From JAJDYQ01 sp963662865 (lineage in GTDB: Bacteria > Pseudomonadota > Gammaproteobacteria > JAJDYQ01), in contig OY759969.1 of NCBI GenBank assembly GCA_963662865.1, positions 1,798,001 to 1,862,000 of the forward strand: a stretch of DNA of 64,000 bases. The letters are read 5' to 3'. The position numbers and the translations under genes are program-made. Position 1 is the stretch's first letter, and every line of letters begins with the position of its first letter. The notes under the pieces are model-generated. The model made no database searches. It saw only the letters and a program-made list of their open reading frames with translations, and was not told the DNA's origin. Of this stretch, positions 9,257-18,012 are shown one piece after another.

Positions 9257-10612
9257 ATGCCAGCGTCCACACTGCATAGCTGGGCAGAATCCTTCCAGGT
9301 TTATAAAAATCCCAAGGTTCTGGCCATGTTGTTTCTCGGATTTTCAGCTGGACTGCCACTGCTGCTGGTTTTTGGAACATTATCGGCATGGCTTAACAGC
9401 GAAGGCGTTGATAAAACCACCATCGGTTTTGTTAGCTGGGTAGCGCTGGCCTACGGCTTTAAGTTTGTCTGGTCCCCCCTGGTTGACAGGCTGCCGATCC
9501 CGATTCTGTCTTCATTACTGGGACAAAGGCGAAGCTGGATGCTATTGGCACAGGCCGGCATCATTACAGGCCTGATTGCAATGTCGGCATCTGACCCGCA
9601 AGCGAACCTGACAGCCATTGTAGGCTTCGCCATCTTAACTGCGTTTTCATCAGCCACTCAGGACATCACTATTGATGCCTGGCGCATTGAAGCGATATCA
9701 GATGATTTTCAAGGCGCAATGGCCAGTACATACCAGCTTGGTTACCGCCTGGGAATGATCGTTGCCGGAAGCATGGCTTTTGTTATTGCCGATTACATCT
9801 CCTGGTCTGTTGCCTACCTGTCTATGGCGACCTTTATGTCGATTGGCGTCATCAGCACCTTCGTCATCAGCGAACCTGATCGCACACTGAGCAACGAAGA
9901 ATGGAAAACCGAAAAACGTGTTATTTTACTTCTTGAACGCAATGTGTATTTACCTGAAAGAATCCGTCAGATTCAGGCCTGGTTTGTCGGGGCCGTAATC
10001 TGTCCGTTTGCTGACTTCTTTGCCCGTAATGGCTGGAAGGCATTATTAATTCTGGGCTTCATCGCCGTTTTTCGCATGAGTGACATTACCCTGGGGGTAA
10101 TGGCCTTTCCTTTCTATCAGGATATGGGCTACAGCGGGTCAGAAATTGGCATCGTCAGCGGACTGGTTGGAAAATTTATTACTATTTCAGGTGCCCTGAT
10201 CGGTGGCGTGCTGGTTGTCCGTTATGGCGTCATGCCCATGTTATTGGCCGGCGCCATTATCGTGATCGCCACCAACCTGTTATTTGCATGGCTGGCCGGA
10301 CAGGAGCCGCTGATAATCTGGTTAATTCTGGTCGTAGGAGCAGACAACCTTGCGGGCGGGCTGGCCGGCACCGTATTTATCGCTTACCTGTCCGGTCTGA
10401 CCAACCGTGCCTACACGGCAACACAATACGCCTTGTTCAGTTCAATCATGCTGCTTTTACCAAAGTTTATAGGCGGTTTTTCCGGCCTTGTCGTTGACGC
10501 GACAGGCTACCCGATATTTTTTCTGTACGCTGCGGCCTTGGGAATCCCTTCCGTATTGCTCATTGTGCTGATGATGAAACAGGAGCGGCAAACCGCTAAT
10601 GTAAGACCTTAA
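9257..10612 (+). CDS. AmpG-like permease (MFS)
   Basis: Inner-membrane transporter of the AmpG branch of the major facilitator superfamily, 451 aa with about 12-14 hydrophobic segments. The N-terminal signature YKNPKVLAMLFLGFSAGLPL is typical, as is TQDITIDAWRIEA. AmpG imports anhydromuropeptides for cell-wall recycling; the acetyl-CoA (PAT) transporters share the fold, so the substrate is inferred. ATG at 9257 lies 3 nt after the xthA stop. The 3' end overlaps the convergent SnoaL-like gene by 17 nt. Confidence 0.9.
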   Translation: MPASTLHSWAESFQVYKNPKVLAMLFLGFSAGLPLLLVFGTLSAWLNSEGVDKTTIGFVSWVALAYGFKFVWSPLVDRLPIPILSSLLGQRRSWMLLAQAGIITGLIAMSASDPQANLTAIVGFAILTAFSSATQDITIDAWRIEAISDDFQGAMASTYQLGYRLGMIVAGSMAFVIADYISWSVAYLSMATFMSIGVISTFVISEPDRTLSNEEWKTEKRVILLLERNVYLPERIRQIQAWFVGAVICPFADFFARNGWKALLILGFIAVFRMSDITLGVMAFPFYQDMGYSGSEIGIVSGLVGKFITISGALIGGVLVVRYGVMPMLLAGAIIVIATNLLFAWLAGQEPLIIWLILVVGADNLAGGLAGTVFIAYLSGLTNRAYTATQYALFSSIMLLLPKFIGGFSGLVVDATGYPIFFLYAAALGIPSVLLIVLMMKQERQTANVRP

Positions 10613-11027
10613 TCCTGGATTCAGACCTTGCAACCTCCCGATTTTTTGCGGTATCCGGCGATATCGAAGCATGATGCAATATCATCTTCCAGCCACTTTC
10701 GGTAAGCCTATAAACATTTGTGGCTACAATAATTGCCAACTTATCCGGATTGGATGCCGGCCGGATCTGTTCATGAAGGATATGGACCGCAAGTTTGCCT
10801 GATACCTGCCGGGCAACATCTTTTAGATTAAATTGAAGAGAGGATTCGTTACCAAAGATATGCCGCCAGCTATTCATTACTTCCTGACGCCCCTGCAAAC
10901 GAGCCCCCATCGGATGGATACAGATAACGTGTTCCGAATCCAGCCACACATCTATCATGGTATTAATGTCCTTATATTCAATCGCCGTGTAAAATGCGAT
11001 TTCCGCTTCTACTGATGTTAAAAACAT
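10596..11027 (-). CDS. SnoaL-like (NTF2-fold) protein
   Basis: 143-aa protein of the NTF2-like/SnoaL-like superfamily, a cone-shaped alpha+beta fold used as a ligand-binding or enzyme domain. The pattern AEIAFYTAIEYKDINTMIDVW, then CIHPMGARLQGRQEVMNSW, and the closing YRLTESGWKMILHHAS is characteristic of stress-responsive members. No catalytic function can be assigned. It is convergent with and overlaps the end of the ampG-like gene, and divergent from the Rieske gene 33 nt away. Confidence 0.8.
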   Translation of the reverse strand: MFLTSVEAEIAFYTAIEYKDINTMIDVWLDSEHVICIHPMGARLQGRQEVMNSWRHIFGNESSLQFNLKDVARQVSGKLAVHILHEQIRPASNPDKLAIIVATNVYRLTESGWKMILHHASISPDTAKNREVARSESRIKVLH

Positions 11028-11060
11028 TTTCGTACCGCCTGTTTTCAGGTAACTCCATTA

Positions 11061-11408
11061 ATGAACACCATACATAATATCGAACTCTGTACCCTGGATG
11101 AACTCCGGGAAAATACTGCGCTCGGGTTTACGGCTGAAACCACAAAAACCGACGTCGATATCTTCATTGTGAAAAAAAATAATCTTGTTTACGGTTACAT
11201 AAACCGTTGCCCCCATACCGGCGCACCACTTGAGTGGATACCGAACCAGTTTCTAAGCCTCGATACCCAATTCATACAATGTTCCTTGCACGGGGCGCGT
11301 TTTTCGATCAATAAAGGGAAATGCGTACATGGCCCCTGCAACGGCCAGGGCCTGACAGCCATCAAGCTGATCATGAAAGATAATAAAATCTACTGGGGAA
11401 ACAGTTGA
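11061..11408 (+). CDS. Rieske [2Fe-2S] ferredoxin-like protein
   Basis: 115-aa single-domain Rieske protein. Cluster ligands are in CPHTGAPL (Cys50, His52) and CSLHGARF (Cys74, His77). The spacing and the following FSINKGKCVHGPC fit the NirD/ferredoxin-like branch rather than a bc1 Rieske, and there is no membrane anchor or signal peptide. It likely passes electrons to an oxygenase or reductase that is not encoded nearby. It shares a short divergent promoter region with the SnoaL-like gene. Confidence 0.9.
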   Translation: MNTIHNIELCTLDELRENTALGFTAETTKTDVDIFIVKKNNLVYGYINRCPHTGAPLEWIPNQFLSLDTQFIQCSLHGARFSINKGKCVHGPCNGQGLTAIKLIMKDNKIYWGNS

Positions 11409-11560
11409 TACAAATTCCACACCAGGCCTGCCAGCACACCTGAAACGGCAACGCAGCCCTAAATCTGCCCTGGCAACGCGATTCAGAAATGTCCTCTCCA
11501 GTCACGGACGCCGCGTAGCCTGAGCTCCCTTTTTACGGTATCCTTGCGGCCCGCAGACAG

Positions 11561-11947
11561 ATGCAAACATTTTTCATAACAGGGATGGCAAAGAAAATAC
11601 CTGATTTCACCAACTTCGAGCTGGAAACCGTACAGAAGACAATTAATGAGCGCTTTGGAAAAGAAATCGAAATCATGCTTGGCGATGCCGAAGTTCGACT
11701 CAATCCCCACTCTACCGACATGACCATGTGCCCAATCATGCTATGGAAAGAAGACGGATGCCAGTTCGTTATTATCAAGCAGGGGCAACACTCCTACCGC
11801 CCTCAGTTCTTTTACAAAGTTATCGATGAATACGGCACCGGCATTAATGATTATCCGGATATAGCCGATTGCATTATTGCGCTATTACAAACCCAGGCCG
11901 ATCATCACAGCCAGCGACTGGGTAATTTCCCGGCCGGGCAATCATAA
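11561..11947 (+). CDS. conserved hypothetical protein
   Basis: 128-aa soluble protein I do not recognise. It has no signal peptide or membrane segment. The middle (CPIMLWKEDGCQFVIIKQG) looks like a beta-rich core and the C-terminus is charged. ATG at 11561 is used; the in-frame ATG at 11585 (MAKKIPDF) is an equally plausible start because neither has a strong ribosome-binding site. It is followed 39 nt later by the PPi-phosphofructokinase gene on the same strand and may be co-transcribed with it. Confidence 0.65.
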   Translation: MQTFFITGMAKKIPDFTNFELETVQKTINERFGKEIEIMLGDAEVRLNPHSTDMTMCPIMLWKEDGCQFVIIKQGQHSYRPQFFYKVIDEYGTGINDYPDIADCIIALLQTQADHHSQRLGNFPAGQS

Positions 11948-11986
11948 ACATCATCTTTCAATGTTCATTACCACGGAGTTTTTAAA

Positions 11987-13258
11987 ATGGTAACTAAAGA
12001 GAAGAAAAATGCATTTTATGCTCAGTCCGGCGGCGTTACCGCCGTAATTAATGCCTCTGCCTGCGGGATAATTGAAACCGTGCGCAAAAACAAAGGCAAA
12101 ATTGGCAAAGTCTATGCGGGCCATAACGGCATCATTGGTGCACTGACGGAAGATCTGATTGACACCGACAAAGAGTCTAACCGTGCAATCGCGTCACTTC
12201 GCTACACGCCTTCCGGCGGTTTCGGTTCCTGCCGCTTCAAACTGAAAAACCTGGAGGACAACAAGCGTGAATACAAGCGCCTGATTGACGTCTTTGAAGC
12301 ACATAACATTGGCTACTTCTTTTATAATGGCGGCGGTGACTCTGCGGACACCTGCCTGAAAGTCTCCCGGCTATCCAGAAGCATGGGTTACCCAATCCAG
12401 GCGATTCATATACCTAAAACCGTGGATAACGACCTGCCTGTTACGGATAATTGCCCCGGCTTCGGCTCGGTAGCCAAGTATATTGCCATCTCCACTCTGG
12501 AAGCCAGTTACGACGTCGCTTCCATGTGCGCAACTTCCACGAAGGTTTTCGTACTGGAAGTCATGGGTCGTCATGCCGGCTGGATTGCTGCGGCGGGCGC
12601 CATGGCCGCTGATAAAAACAACGACATCCCGATCATAGTTCTGTTCCCGGAAGTTAAATTTAATCGGAAGAAATTTCTGAAAGCAGTTAAAGACAGAGTA
12701 GAACAATACGGCTACTGCTCTGTGGTTGTTTCTGAAGGTGCACGATGGCCTGACGGTCGTTTCCTGGCGGAGCAGGGTAGCCGCGATGCGTTCGGTCATG
12801 CTCAGCTAGGCGGTGCAGCGCCGGTGGTCGCCAATATCATTCATAAAGCCCTGGGATACAAGTTCCACTGGGCAGTTGCAGACTATTTACAGCGTGCTGC
12901 ACGCCATATCGCCTCCAAGTCGGACGTGAATCAGGCCTATGCCGTAGGTAAGGCCGCAGTTGAGCTCGCCCTGGCCGGTAAAAACTCCGTCATGCCGACT
13001 ATCAAGCGCACGTCTAACAACCCTTACAAGTGGACCGTTGGTTCAGCCAGTCTGTCCCGCATTGCCAATGTTGAGAAGATGATGCCAGCCAGCTTCATCT
13101 CAAAAGATGGATTCGGCATCACACAACACTGCCGTAATTACATGGAACCTCTGATTCGTGGCGAGGATTATCCTCCTTATCATAAAAGCGGCCTGCCCAA
13201 ATACGCCCAACTGAAAAAAGTCGCTGTACTCAGGAAGCTGGAAGACTTCAAATGGTAA
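11987..13258 (+). CDS. pfp: pyrophosphate-dependent 6-phosphofructokinase
   Basis: Reversible PPi-linked phosphofructokinase, 423 aa. The phosphoryl-donor loop reads GGGDS at 115-119, with Asp where ATP enzymes have Gly. The substrate motif is PKTVDND at 143-149, with Lys in place of the PGT of ATP enzymes; both changes mark PPi use. MGRHAGW is at 193-199. The start has ACGGAG about 9 nt upstream. In methanotrophs and sulfur-oxidising symbionts such enzymes can also act on sedoheptulose 1,7-bisphosphate and replace FBPase/SBPase in the Calvin cycle, which would fit the phosphoribulokinase 5 kb away. That pathway link is inference. Confidence 0.95.
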   Translation: MVTKEKKNAFYAQSGGVTAVINASACGIIETVRKNKGKIGKVYAGHNGIIGALTEDLIDTDKESNRAIASLRYTPSGGFGSCRFKLKNLEDNKREYKRLIDVFEAHNIGYFFYNGGGDSADTCLKVSRLSRSMGYPIQAIHIPKTVDNDLPVTDNCPGFGSVAKYIAISTLEASYDVASMCATSTKVFVLEVMGRHAGWIAAAGAMAADKNNDIPIIVLFPEVKFNRKKFLKAVKDRVEQYGYCSVVVSEGARWPDGRFLAEQGSRDAFGHAQLGGAAPVVANIIHKALGYKFHWAVADYLQRAARHIASKSDVNQAYAVGKAAVELALAGKNSVMPTIKRTSNNPYKWTVGSASLSRIANVEKMMPASFISKDGFGITQHCRNYMEPLIRGEDYPPYHKSGLPKYAQLKKVAVLRKLEDFKW

Positions 13259-13356
13259 TCCGGTAATCATGACAGAGGTTGAGGGTGGACTCATATGAAC
13301 CGATTTTCATGCACGGAAAAGCCACCCTCTGCCTTCTGCAAGCTAAGGAGGCCATT

Positions 13357-13563
13357 GTGACAATCAATAAAGCGCGTGAATTACTCCAGACCCACATTAC
13401 CATGGGAAGCGGTTATAATCGTCAGGCTGCCCGTCTGGTTATGGCAGAGGTCATGAATGAACACGGTCAAGTGGCAGTTGATCAACTGGTTCGCGAACTG
13501 AACCTGGAAGACAAATTCGATTTCAGACCCGGCATGAAATTTACAACGCCCGGCCGAAAATGA
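13357..13563 (+). CDS. small conserved-looking protein, unknown
   Basis: 68-aa protein starting at GTG 13357, chosen because AAGGAGG (13345-13351) lies 5 nt upstream, a near-perfect ribosome-binding site. The frame extends upstream to 13279 but without such a site. The sequence is helical and charged (KARELLQTHITMGSGYNRQ, AVDQLVRELNLEDKF) and ends FRPGMKFTTPGRK. No domain is recognised. It lies 98 nt after pfp on the same strand. The strong initiation site argues for a real, well-translated gene. Confidence 0.7.
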   Translation: MTINKARELLQTHITMGSGYNRQAARLVMAEVMNEHGQVAVDQLVRELNLEDKFDFRPGMKFTTPGRK

Positions 13564-13939
13564 ATACCGGCCATTTAACTGGCTGTTGAGATTTTCCGCG
13601 TCCTTGTTGTTTCTCTCCGCTTCAAAAATTAGGGAGCCAGGATTAAAGCTGGTGGATGCGGGTTACAGGGCCAACCGAATTTGGCCGGTTCTGATTCGTA
13701 TATTAAATGCGAGAGGAACCCGGCGTTTATTGCAATAACCGGAAGCACATTGACACCTCAAAGGACAAGCGAAATTGGCTTCGTTATTCGTTGACGTGAG
13801 TAAAAACGACAAAATTCATTTGTCATTGAAACTCATAGCGACGACATGATTGATCGCGCTCAAATAGAAATTATGGAAAAACGGTTGAATCCGGAAGATC
13901 TGTCGCTCATTTATCTGATACAGCCAGAATGATGGACCC
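13564..13939. other. intergenic region with short inverted repeat
   Basis: Holds an inverted repeat GGCCAA-CCGAAT-TTGGCC at 13669-13686 without a following T-run. A 28-codon frame (13846-13932) ends 7 nt before lysE and could be a leader peptide or chance. No other gene is seen. Confidence 0.4.
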
Positions 13940-14533
13940 ATGATATACGACTTTATTATTCCGTTGATCGCATTTGCCTTTGTTTCATCCATTACTCCCG
14001 GCCCAAATAACCTGATGTTATTGGCATCGGGGGCTAATTTTGGCTTCCGGCGTAGTTTGCCGCACATGCTGGGCATTTCTTTGGGGCATGCGTTTATGGT
14101 GTTTCTGGTGGGTATCGGATTGGCGCAAATCTTTGAAATTTATCCCGTTTTTAAAACGGTTTTGAAAGCGATCAGCGTTACATACATGCTGTATCTGGCG
14201 TGGAAAATTGCCAACGCGAGTACGTTGGATAAAACAGAAAGCAAAGGACGCCCTTTTACCTTCATACAGGCAGCGGCATTTCAATGGGTCAACCCAAAAG
14301 GCTGGGCGATGGCGCTAACCGCAGTAACGGTCTATGCGCCGAATCAGGAGTTGGCTGTGATTGCAGCGGTTGCGGTCATTTTTTGTTTAGTAAATTTCCC
14401 GTCTGTCACTGTTTGGGCTGTATTAGGACAACAGATGCAGCGCTTCTTAACCAACAAAAAACGTCTGCGGGCGTTTAATATCTGTATGGCGCTCTTGCTG
14501 GTTGGATCGCTTCAGTCGGTTTTGGTGCATTGA
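13940..14533 (+). CDS. LysE/RhtB-family amino-acid exporter
   Basis: Inner-membrane efflux protein of the LysE/RhtB family, 197 aa with about six hydrophobic segments. The family motif ITPGPNNLMLLASGANFGFRR is near the N-terminus and QWVNPKGWAMAL in the middle. Such proteins export amino acids such as threonine, homoserine or lysine; the substrate cannot be read from sequence. It stands alone, with the decayed Calx-beta gene downstream. Confidence 0.92.
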   Translation: MIYDFIIPLIAFAFVSSITPGPNNLMLLASGANFGFRRSLPHMLGISLGHAFMVFLVGIGLAQIFEIYPVFKTVLKAISVTYMLYLAWKIANASTLDKTESKGRPFTFIQAAAFQWVNPKGWAMALTAVTVYAPNQELAVIAAVAVIFCLVNFPSVTVWAVLGQQMQRFLTNKKRLRAFNICMALLLVGSLQSVLVH

Positions 14534-14741
14534 TCTCCAGCTACCCTCGTGGGCATCTTCGGCAATGATACAATAACGACTGTGGAGGTGGGAGTTTAAC
14601 GGCACAAGCAGATTTATTAGAAGCCTATTGCGCCGGGACTTTGCCAATCTGGGCAAGGGGTAGCGTTCATAATTCTGCGTCATTTTCATAAACTAATATG
14701 AACTGATAGATCGGGCCACCGACCATTAGCAGTGATTCCGA

Positions 14742-15690
14742 GTGCGAGAGCCCGAATATTTTGACCTCCAACCTCGCCAGTTTTCAGCGCAAGCTCCGCA
14801 TAAACGGCAACACGGTGGAGAGCTTGACGAGACAGTGATCCTGAAACTGGTCCGGCTTAACGCCACCTCCGAAGTCATATCCATTTCCCCAACCACCGGC
14901 AATGTCACCTACACCATCACTGATGACGATACGGCGGACGTGACGTGACCATCACCGAGACGGAGGGCGACATCATGGAAGATGCCAGCATAGTCTCACC
15001 GTCACCCTGAACCACGCTCTGACTGAAGGCAAGGTGCTGCCGGTGCCACTGACCTTCACTGGCACGGCGACGCCGGAGACGGACTACACCGTGACCGGCA
15101 CCTCGACGAACAACGTCACCTATGCCAGCCTGAACAGCACCGGTGCCATGGTGACCTCCACCGGCCCGTCCGCCACCACCGCCGGGCTGACCCTGACCGC
15201 GACCACCGACAGACAGGTTGGAGGCCATCAACGAGACGGTCATCATCGACCCAGGCACCCTGGACAGCGACTCCGGCACTGGGTTGACAACCCCGGCGAT
15301 GAACGCACGGCGATCCTCAGCCACCGCATCAGCCGCGGCGACGGCGGCACCATCCGACAGGTGGCCTGACCTCGGCAGATGTCACCGTCACAGTGACCGA
15401 CGACGCGGCGCCCATCGGTACGGAGAAAATGCAGGCGCAGATGCAGGCGGCGCAGGAGACCTGCGCTGCCGCGCTTCAGCCTGATGGCGGTGGAGCATAT
15501 GCTGGGCGGTCTGGATTACCGCTTCTCGGTAGCGGATCGATCGTCCGCCGAGGCTGTCAGGCAACTTGAGCGGCCTGTTTGCGGGCCGGGCACTTCATGG
15601 GAGCGGCGATGGAAAGAGTCACTACAAACCACCCGTCACACCGTTGCGGGCTACTCTGTATCAGGACAGCCATGGCCGTTCATTTAAGCC
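14742..15690 (+). pseudogene. remnant of Calx-beta-repeat exoprotein
   Basis: Fragments of a repetitive surface protein in shifting frames. The first (from 14742) reads LDETVILKLVRLN and ends NVTYTITDDDTADVT, the classical end of a Calx-beta domain. A second frame gives SLTVTLNHALTEGKVLPVPL, FTGTATPETDYTVTGT and LTLTATTDRQ, and a third gives EAINETVIIDPGTLDS. Several frameshifts and stops separate them. The stretch from about 14900 to 15500 is clearly richer in G+C than the genes on either side, suggesting foreign origin. No start, signal peptide or export domain survives. Confidence 0.65.
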
Positions 15691-15754
15691 GTAGCTAGCC
15701 GCAGGAAAAATATTAGCCTTCTGAAAAAGCCAGAGGCTGGCAGGGAAACTCAGG

Positions 15755-16651
15755 CTACTCAACTGTATAGTGAATAAGTTCCGCATCACCAACAGATACA
15801 GTACTGTGCCCAAGGCCAACGCAGCCGGTACCGAGCAGAGATAGTTCTTCGCGCTTCAGGTAGACTTCCGGATCATCGCCGGTTCGAACATACGTACCAT
15901 TCGTGCTTTGATCAATGATAACAAATTTACCTCTGCGCAATTCAATACGCACATGCATTCTCGAAGCAAATTTATCATCAACAACGAAATCGGCCTCGTT
16001 GCAGCGGCCAATAACGAGCACTCCGCTATTGCTGTCAAGTTCAATCTGACTATCACGCCAGCGTAATTTCATCTTCCCAGCCTGCGCTCCTGAAAACATG
16101 GCCGGATCAATGACGGCTATACTGGTCACATCTTCTTGTTGCCAGATAAGCTCATAGATAACCATCGGTTCTTTTTTGCCTTTTACTGGAGCTCTGTCAA
16201 ACTCCCGCGAATAAGACTTTAGTTCATCATTCAGACGCGCAACTGTATCTTCACTGATAATAATCTGGCCAGCCTTTGCAAGGCCCGCCATGCGGGCGGC
16301 AACATTGACAGCATCTCCAAATATGTCGCCGTCACCCTCAAGAATAGCGGAACCAAAGTGTTCACCGATGCGAATAGATAGCGCCTGCCCGAATGTAAAA
16401 TCGCTGGATACAGCTTCCTGTATATCGTATGCAGCCTTAACTGCCGAATCCGCATCGACGAACACGCACATAATTTCATCACCGATCGTCTTGATAACAC
16501 GTCCACGCATATTGCGAGTCAGCGCTATCATCGTCTTGATGGTGTGGGATATCATCGCACGGGCTTTACTGTCTCCCACATCTTCATACAGCTTGGTACT
16601 GCCAGCAACATCGGCAAACATTATTGCGCATTTGATGTTTCGTTGAGCCAT
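15755..16651 (-). CDS. class III nucleotide cyclase with FHA domain
   Basis: 298-aa protein with an N-terminal adenylate/guanylate cyclase domain (about 1-175) and a C-terminal FHA domain (about 205-290). Metal-binding Asp14 (FADVAGST) and Asp58 (KTIGDEIM) are present, Lys54 fits the purine-selecting lysine of adenylate cyclases, and Asp113, Asn116 and Arg120 (GDAVNVAARM) complete the site. The FHA part shows VIGR, SRMH and TNGTY, which bind phosphothreonine. The product is probably cAMP, with output tied to Ser/Thr phosphorylation; no kinase is encoded nearby. There is no membrane segment. ATG at 16649-16651. Confidence 0.92.
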   Translation of the reverse strand: MAQRNIKCAIMFADVAGSTKLYEDVGDSKARAMISHTIKTMIALTRNMRGRVIKTIGDEIMCVFVDADSAVKAAYDIQEAVSSDFTFGQALSIRIGEHFGSAILEGDGDIFGDAVNVAARMAGLAKAGQIIISEDTVARLNDELKSYSREFDRAPVKGKKEPMVIYELIWQQEDVTSIAVIDPAMFSGAQAGKMKLRWRDSQIELDSNSGVLVIGRCNEADFVVDDKFASRMHVRIELRRGKFVIIDQSTNGTYVRTGDDPEVYLKREELSLLGTGCVGLGHSTVSVGDAELIHYTVE

Positions 16652-17272
16652 ATCGTAAAAATCTTATATTTCAACAATATAGAAAATATTCATAATAGTT
16701 TTTCCAACATTTTACCGTCGAATAGCAGGCTGCCACAAGAGCTACCGGCGAAGCCAATCAATTTTTTCGTTTTTTAGTGTCTTTGGATTATCGATAAAAA
16801 CCAACCGATCATCCCTGGAAAAGTCATTATTTTTATCCTGTAGCGTCCATGATGCCACAGTTTCTTATGCAGGGATGCATGGCTCATGGGCGCTGGCCAC
16901 ACCAACAAGCAGCGTAAATCCAGACTCAAAAGCCGCGCATTCTTCAAGGATAGCCCATAGGCAAAACCCGCACCATGGCATCGCTCGAGCAACCGCTTGC
17001 CCTTGCACCATAAAGGACGCATCGGCAAACGACGACAGCCTTTTTGTCCACATAGGCAGTTTCGGACTTGACACTGGGTTCCAGATAACTTTTCACAGGG
17101 TACTGTAACAAGATTAAGGGTTCCCCGGCAAACTTTTGCCGTTGAGCTCAACTTTCGCCAGCATCACCGTGGTTATTCTGGCATCAAATTCATAATACTG
17201 ACAGGCTCTCACCTTGCGGAGACATTCCATTTCAGCGGAATACCAACTGTGGTGGCCGCTTTTCAGGGGTGG
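16652..17272. other. long intergenic region, possible gene debris
   Basis: 621 nt without a convincing gene. Minus-strand frames give protein-like scraps such as YYEFDARITTVMLAKVELNG (about 17100-17190) and NDFSRDDRLVFIDNPKT (about 16780-16830) in different frames, so a decayed gene is possible, but I cannot name a family. Frames of 125 and 77 codons here have no domain and are not called. Confidence 0.4.
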
Positions 17273-18010
17273 CTAACCAAGGCATTTGATCAGAGACTGG
17301 AATTTTGACAGGGACCCCAAGTGTGCATAGATAAAGGCCATTTCATCGGATTTAACCAGTTCCGCCAACTCCAATGGCTTTTTACCCTTTAGCTTGTCGT
17401 TGCTAACAACCCAGAACCCTGAAAGGGAGAAGTCTTTATGCTCTTTAGAAACAACATTGGCCTGCATAGGCTCCAAAATACCCAGCCTTTGCAATTTTTT
17501 ACAAAATTTGTCTGTAATCTGCCCCTCAGACTGAAAACCTTGCAGAAATTTAATGGCGCGCTCTAAATAAGTGGAGTACTTGCCATCTGAATTAAAAAGG
17601 CTTTCCCCGGAGTCCTTGTTAAACCCGGTATAGCTCTCGTCAATACAGACCGTATAGGTTGTATCCTGACCATTTGTGGCCGACATATCGCCAGAAAGAA
17701 TAAATGGGTATCGCCTGATATATGCCGGTATATATTTGCCACCCCATGAGTTGTCTTTGCATAAAAAGAAATTTTGATTCGGCTTCAACCCTAATATCGC
17801 TACCGGCTTAAACTTTCCGGACGTCTCAACAAACACGATAGGATATTCACAGGCGATAAATGAAAATTCTATAACCGTTATGAGAACAGCATTTGAACCC
17901 GACGTAAACGAATAATCATCTGTTGTCTTGATTTTCCAGTCCGCATGTCCCTTATTACTAAGGGCAACGACCTTTTTATAGTACTGCGGGTTATTGTTTT
18001 CCGACGTCAC
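17273..18010 (-). CDS. SapC-family protein
   Basis: 245-aa member of the SapC family (PF07277), named after an S-layer-associated protein of Campylobacter; the biochemical role is unknown. Family blocks: VVALSNKGHADWKIK near the N-terminus, FIACEYPIVFVE, AILGLKPNQNFFL, YIPAYIRRYPFI, and the end FIYAHLGSLSKFQSL. There is no signal peptide, so it is probably cytoplasmic. GTG at 18010 begins 2 nt after the tpsA TAG (18013-18015), with AGGG upstream inside the end of tpsA, so translation is likely coupled. Placement directly behind a two-partner exoprotein suggests a role in its maturation or surface display; this is inference. Confidence 0.88.
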   Translation of the reverse strand: MTSENNNPQYYKKVVALSNKGHADWKIKTTDDYSFTSGSNAVLITVIEFSFIACEYPIVFVETSGKFKPVAILGLKPNQNFFLCKDNSWGGKYIPAYIRRYPFILSGDMSATNGQDTTYTVCIDESYTGFNKDSGESLFNSDGKYSTYLERAIKFLQGFQSEGQITDKFCKKLQRLGILEPMQANVVSKEHKDFSLSGFWVVSNDKLKGKKPLELAELVKSDEMAFIYAHLGSLSKFQSLIKCLG

Positions 18011-18012
18011 TC

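Noticed and set aside
16774..17151. 125-codon minus-strand frame between cyclase and sapC
   Set aside because: Composition rich in Cys, Arg and Leu, no domain, and more protein-like scraps occur in other frames of the same stretch.
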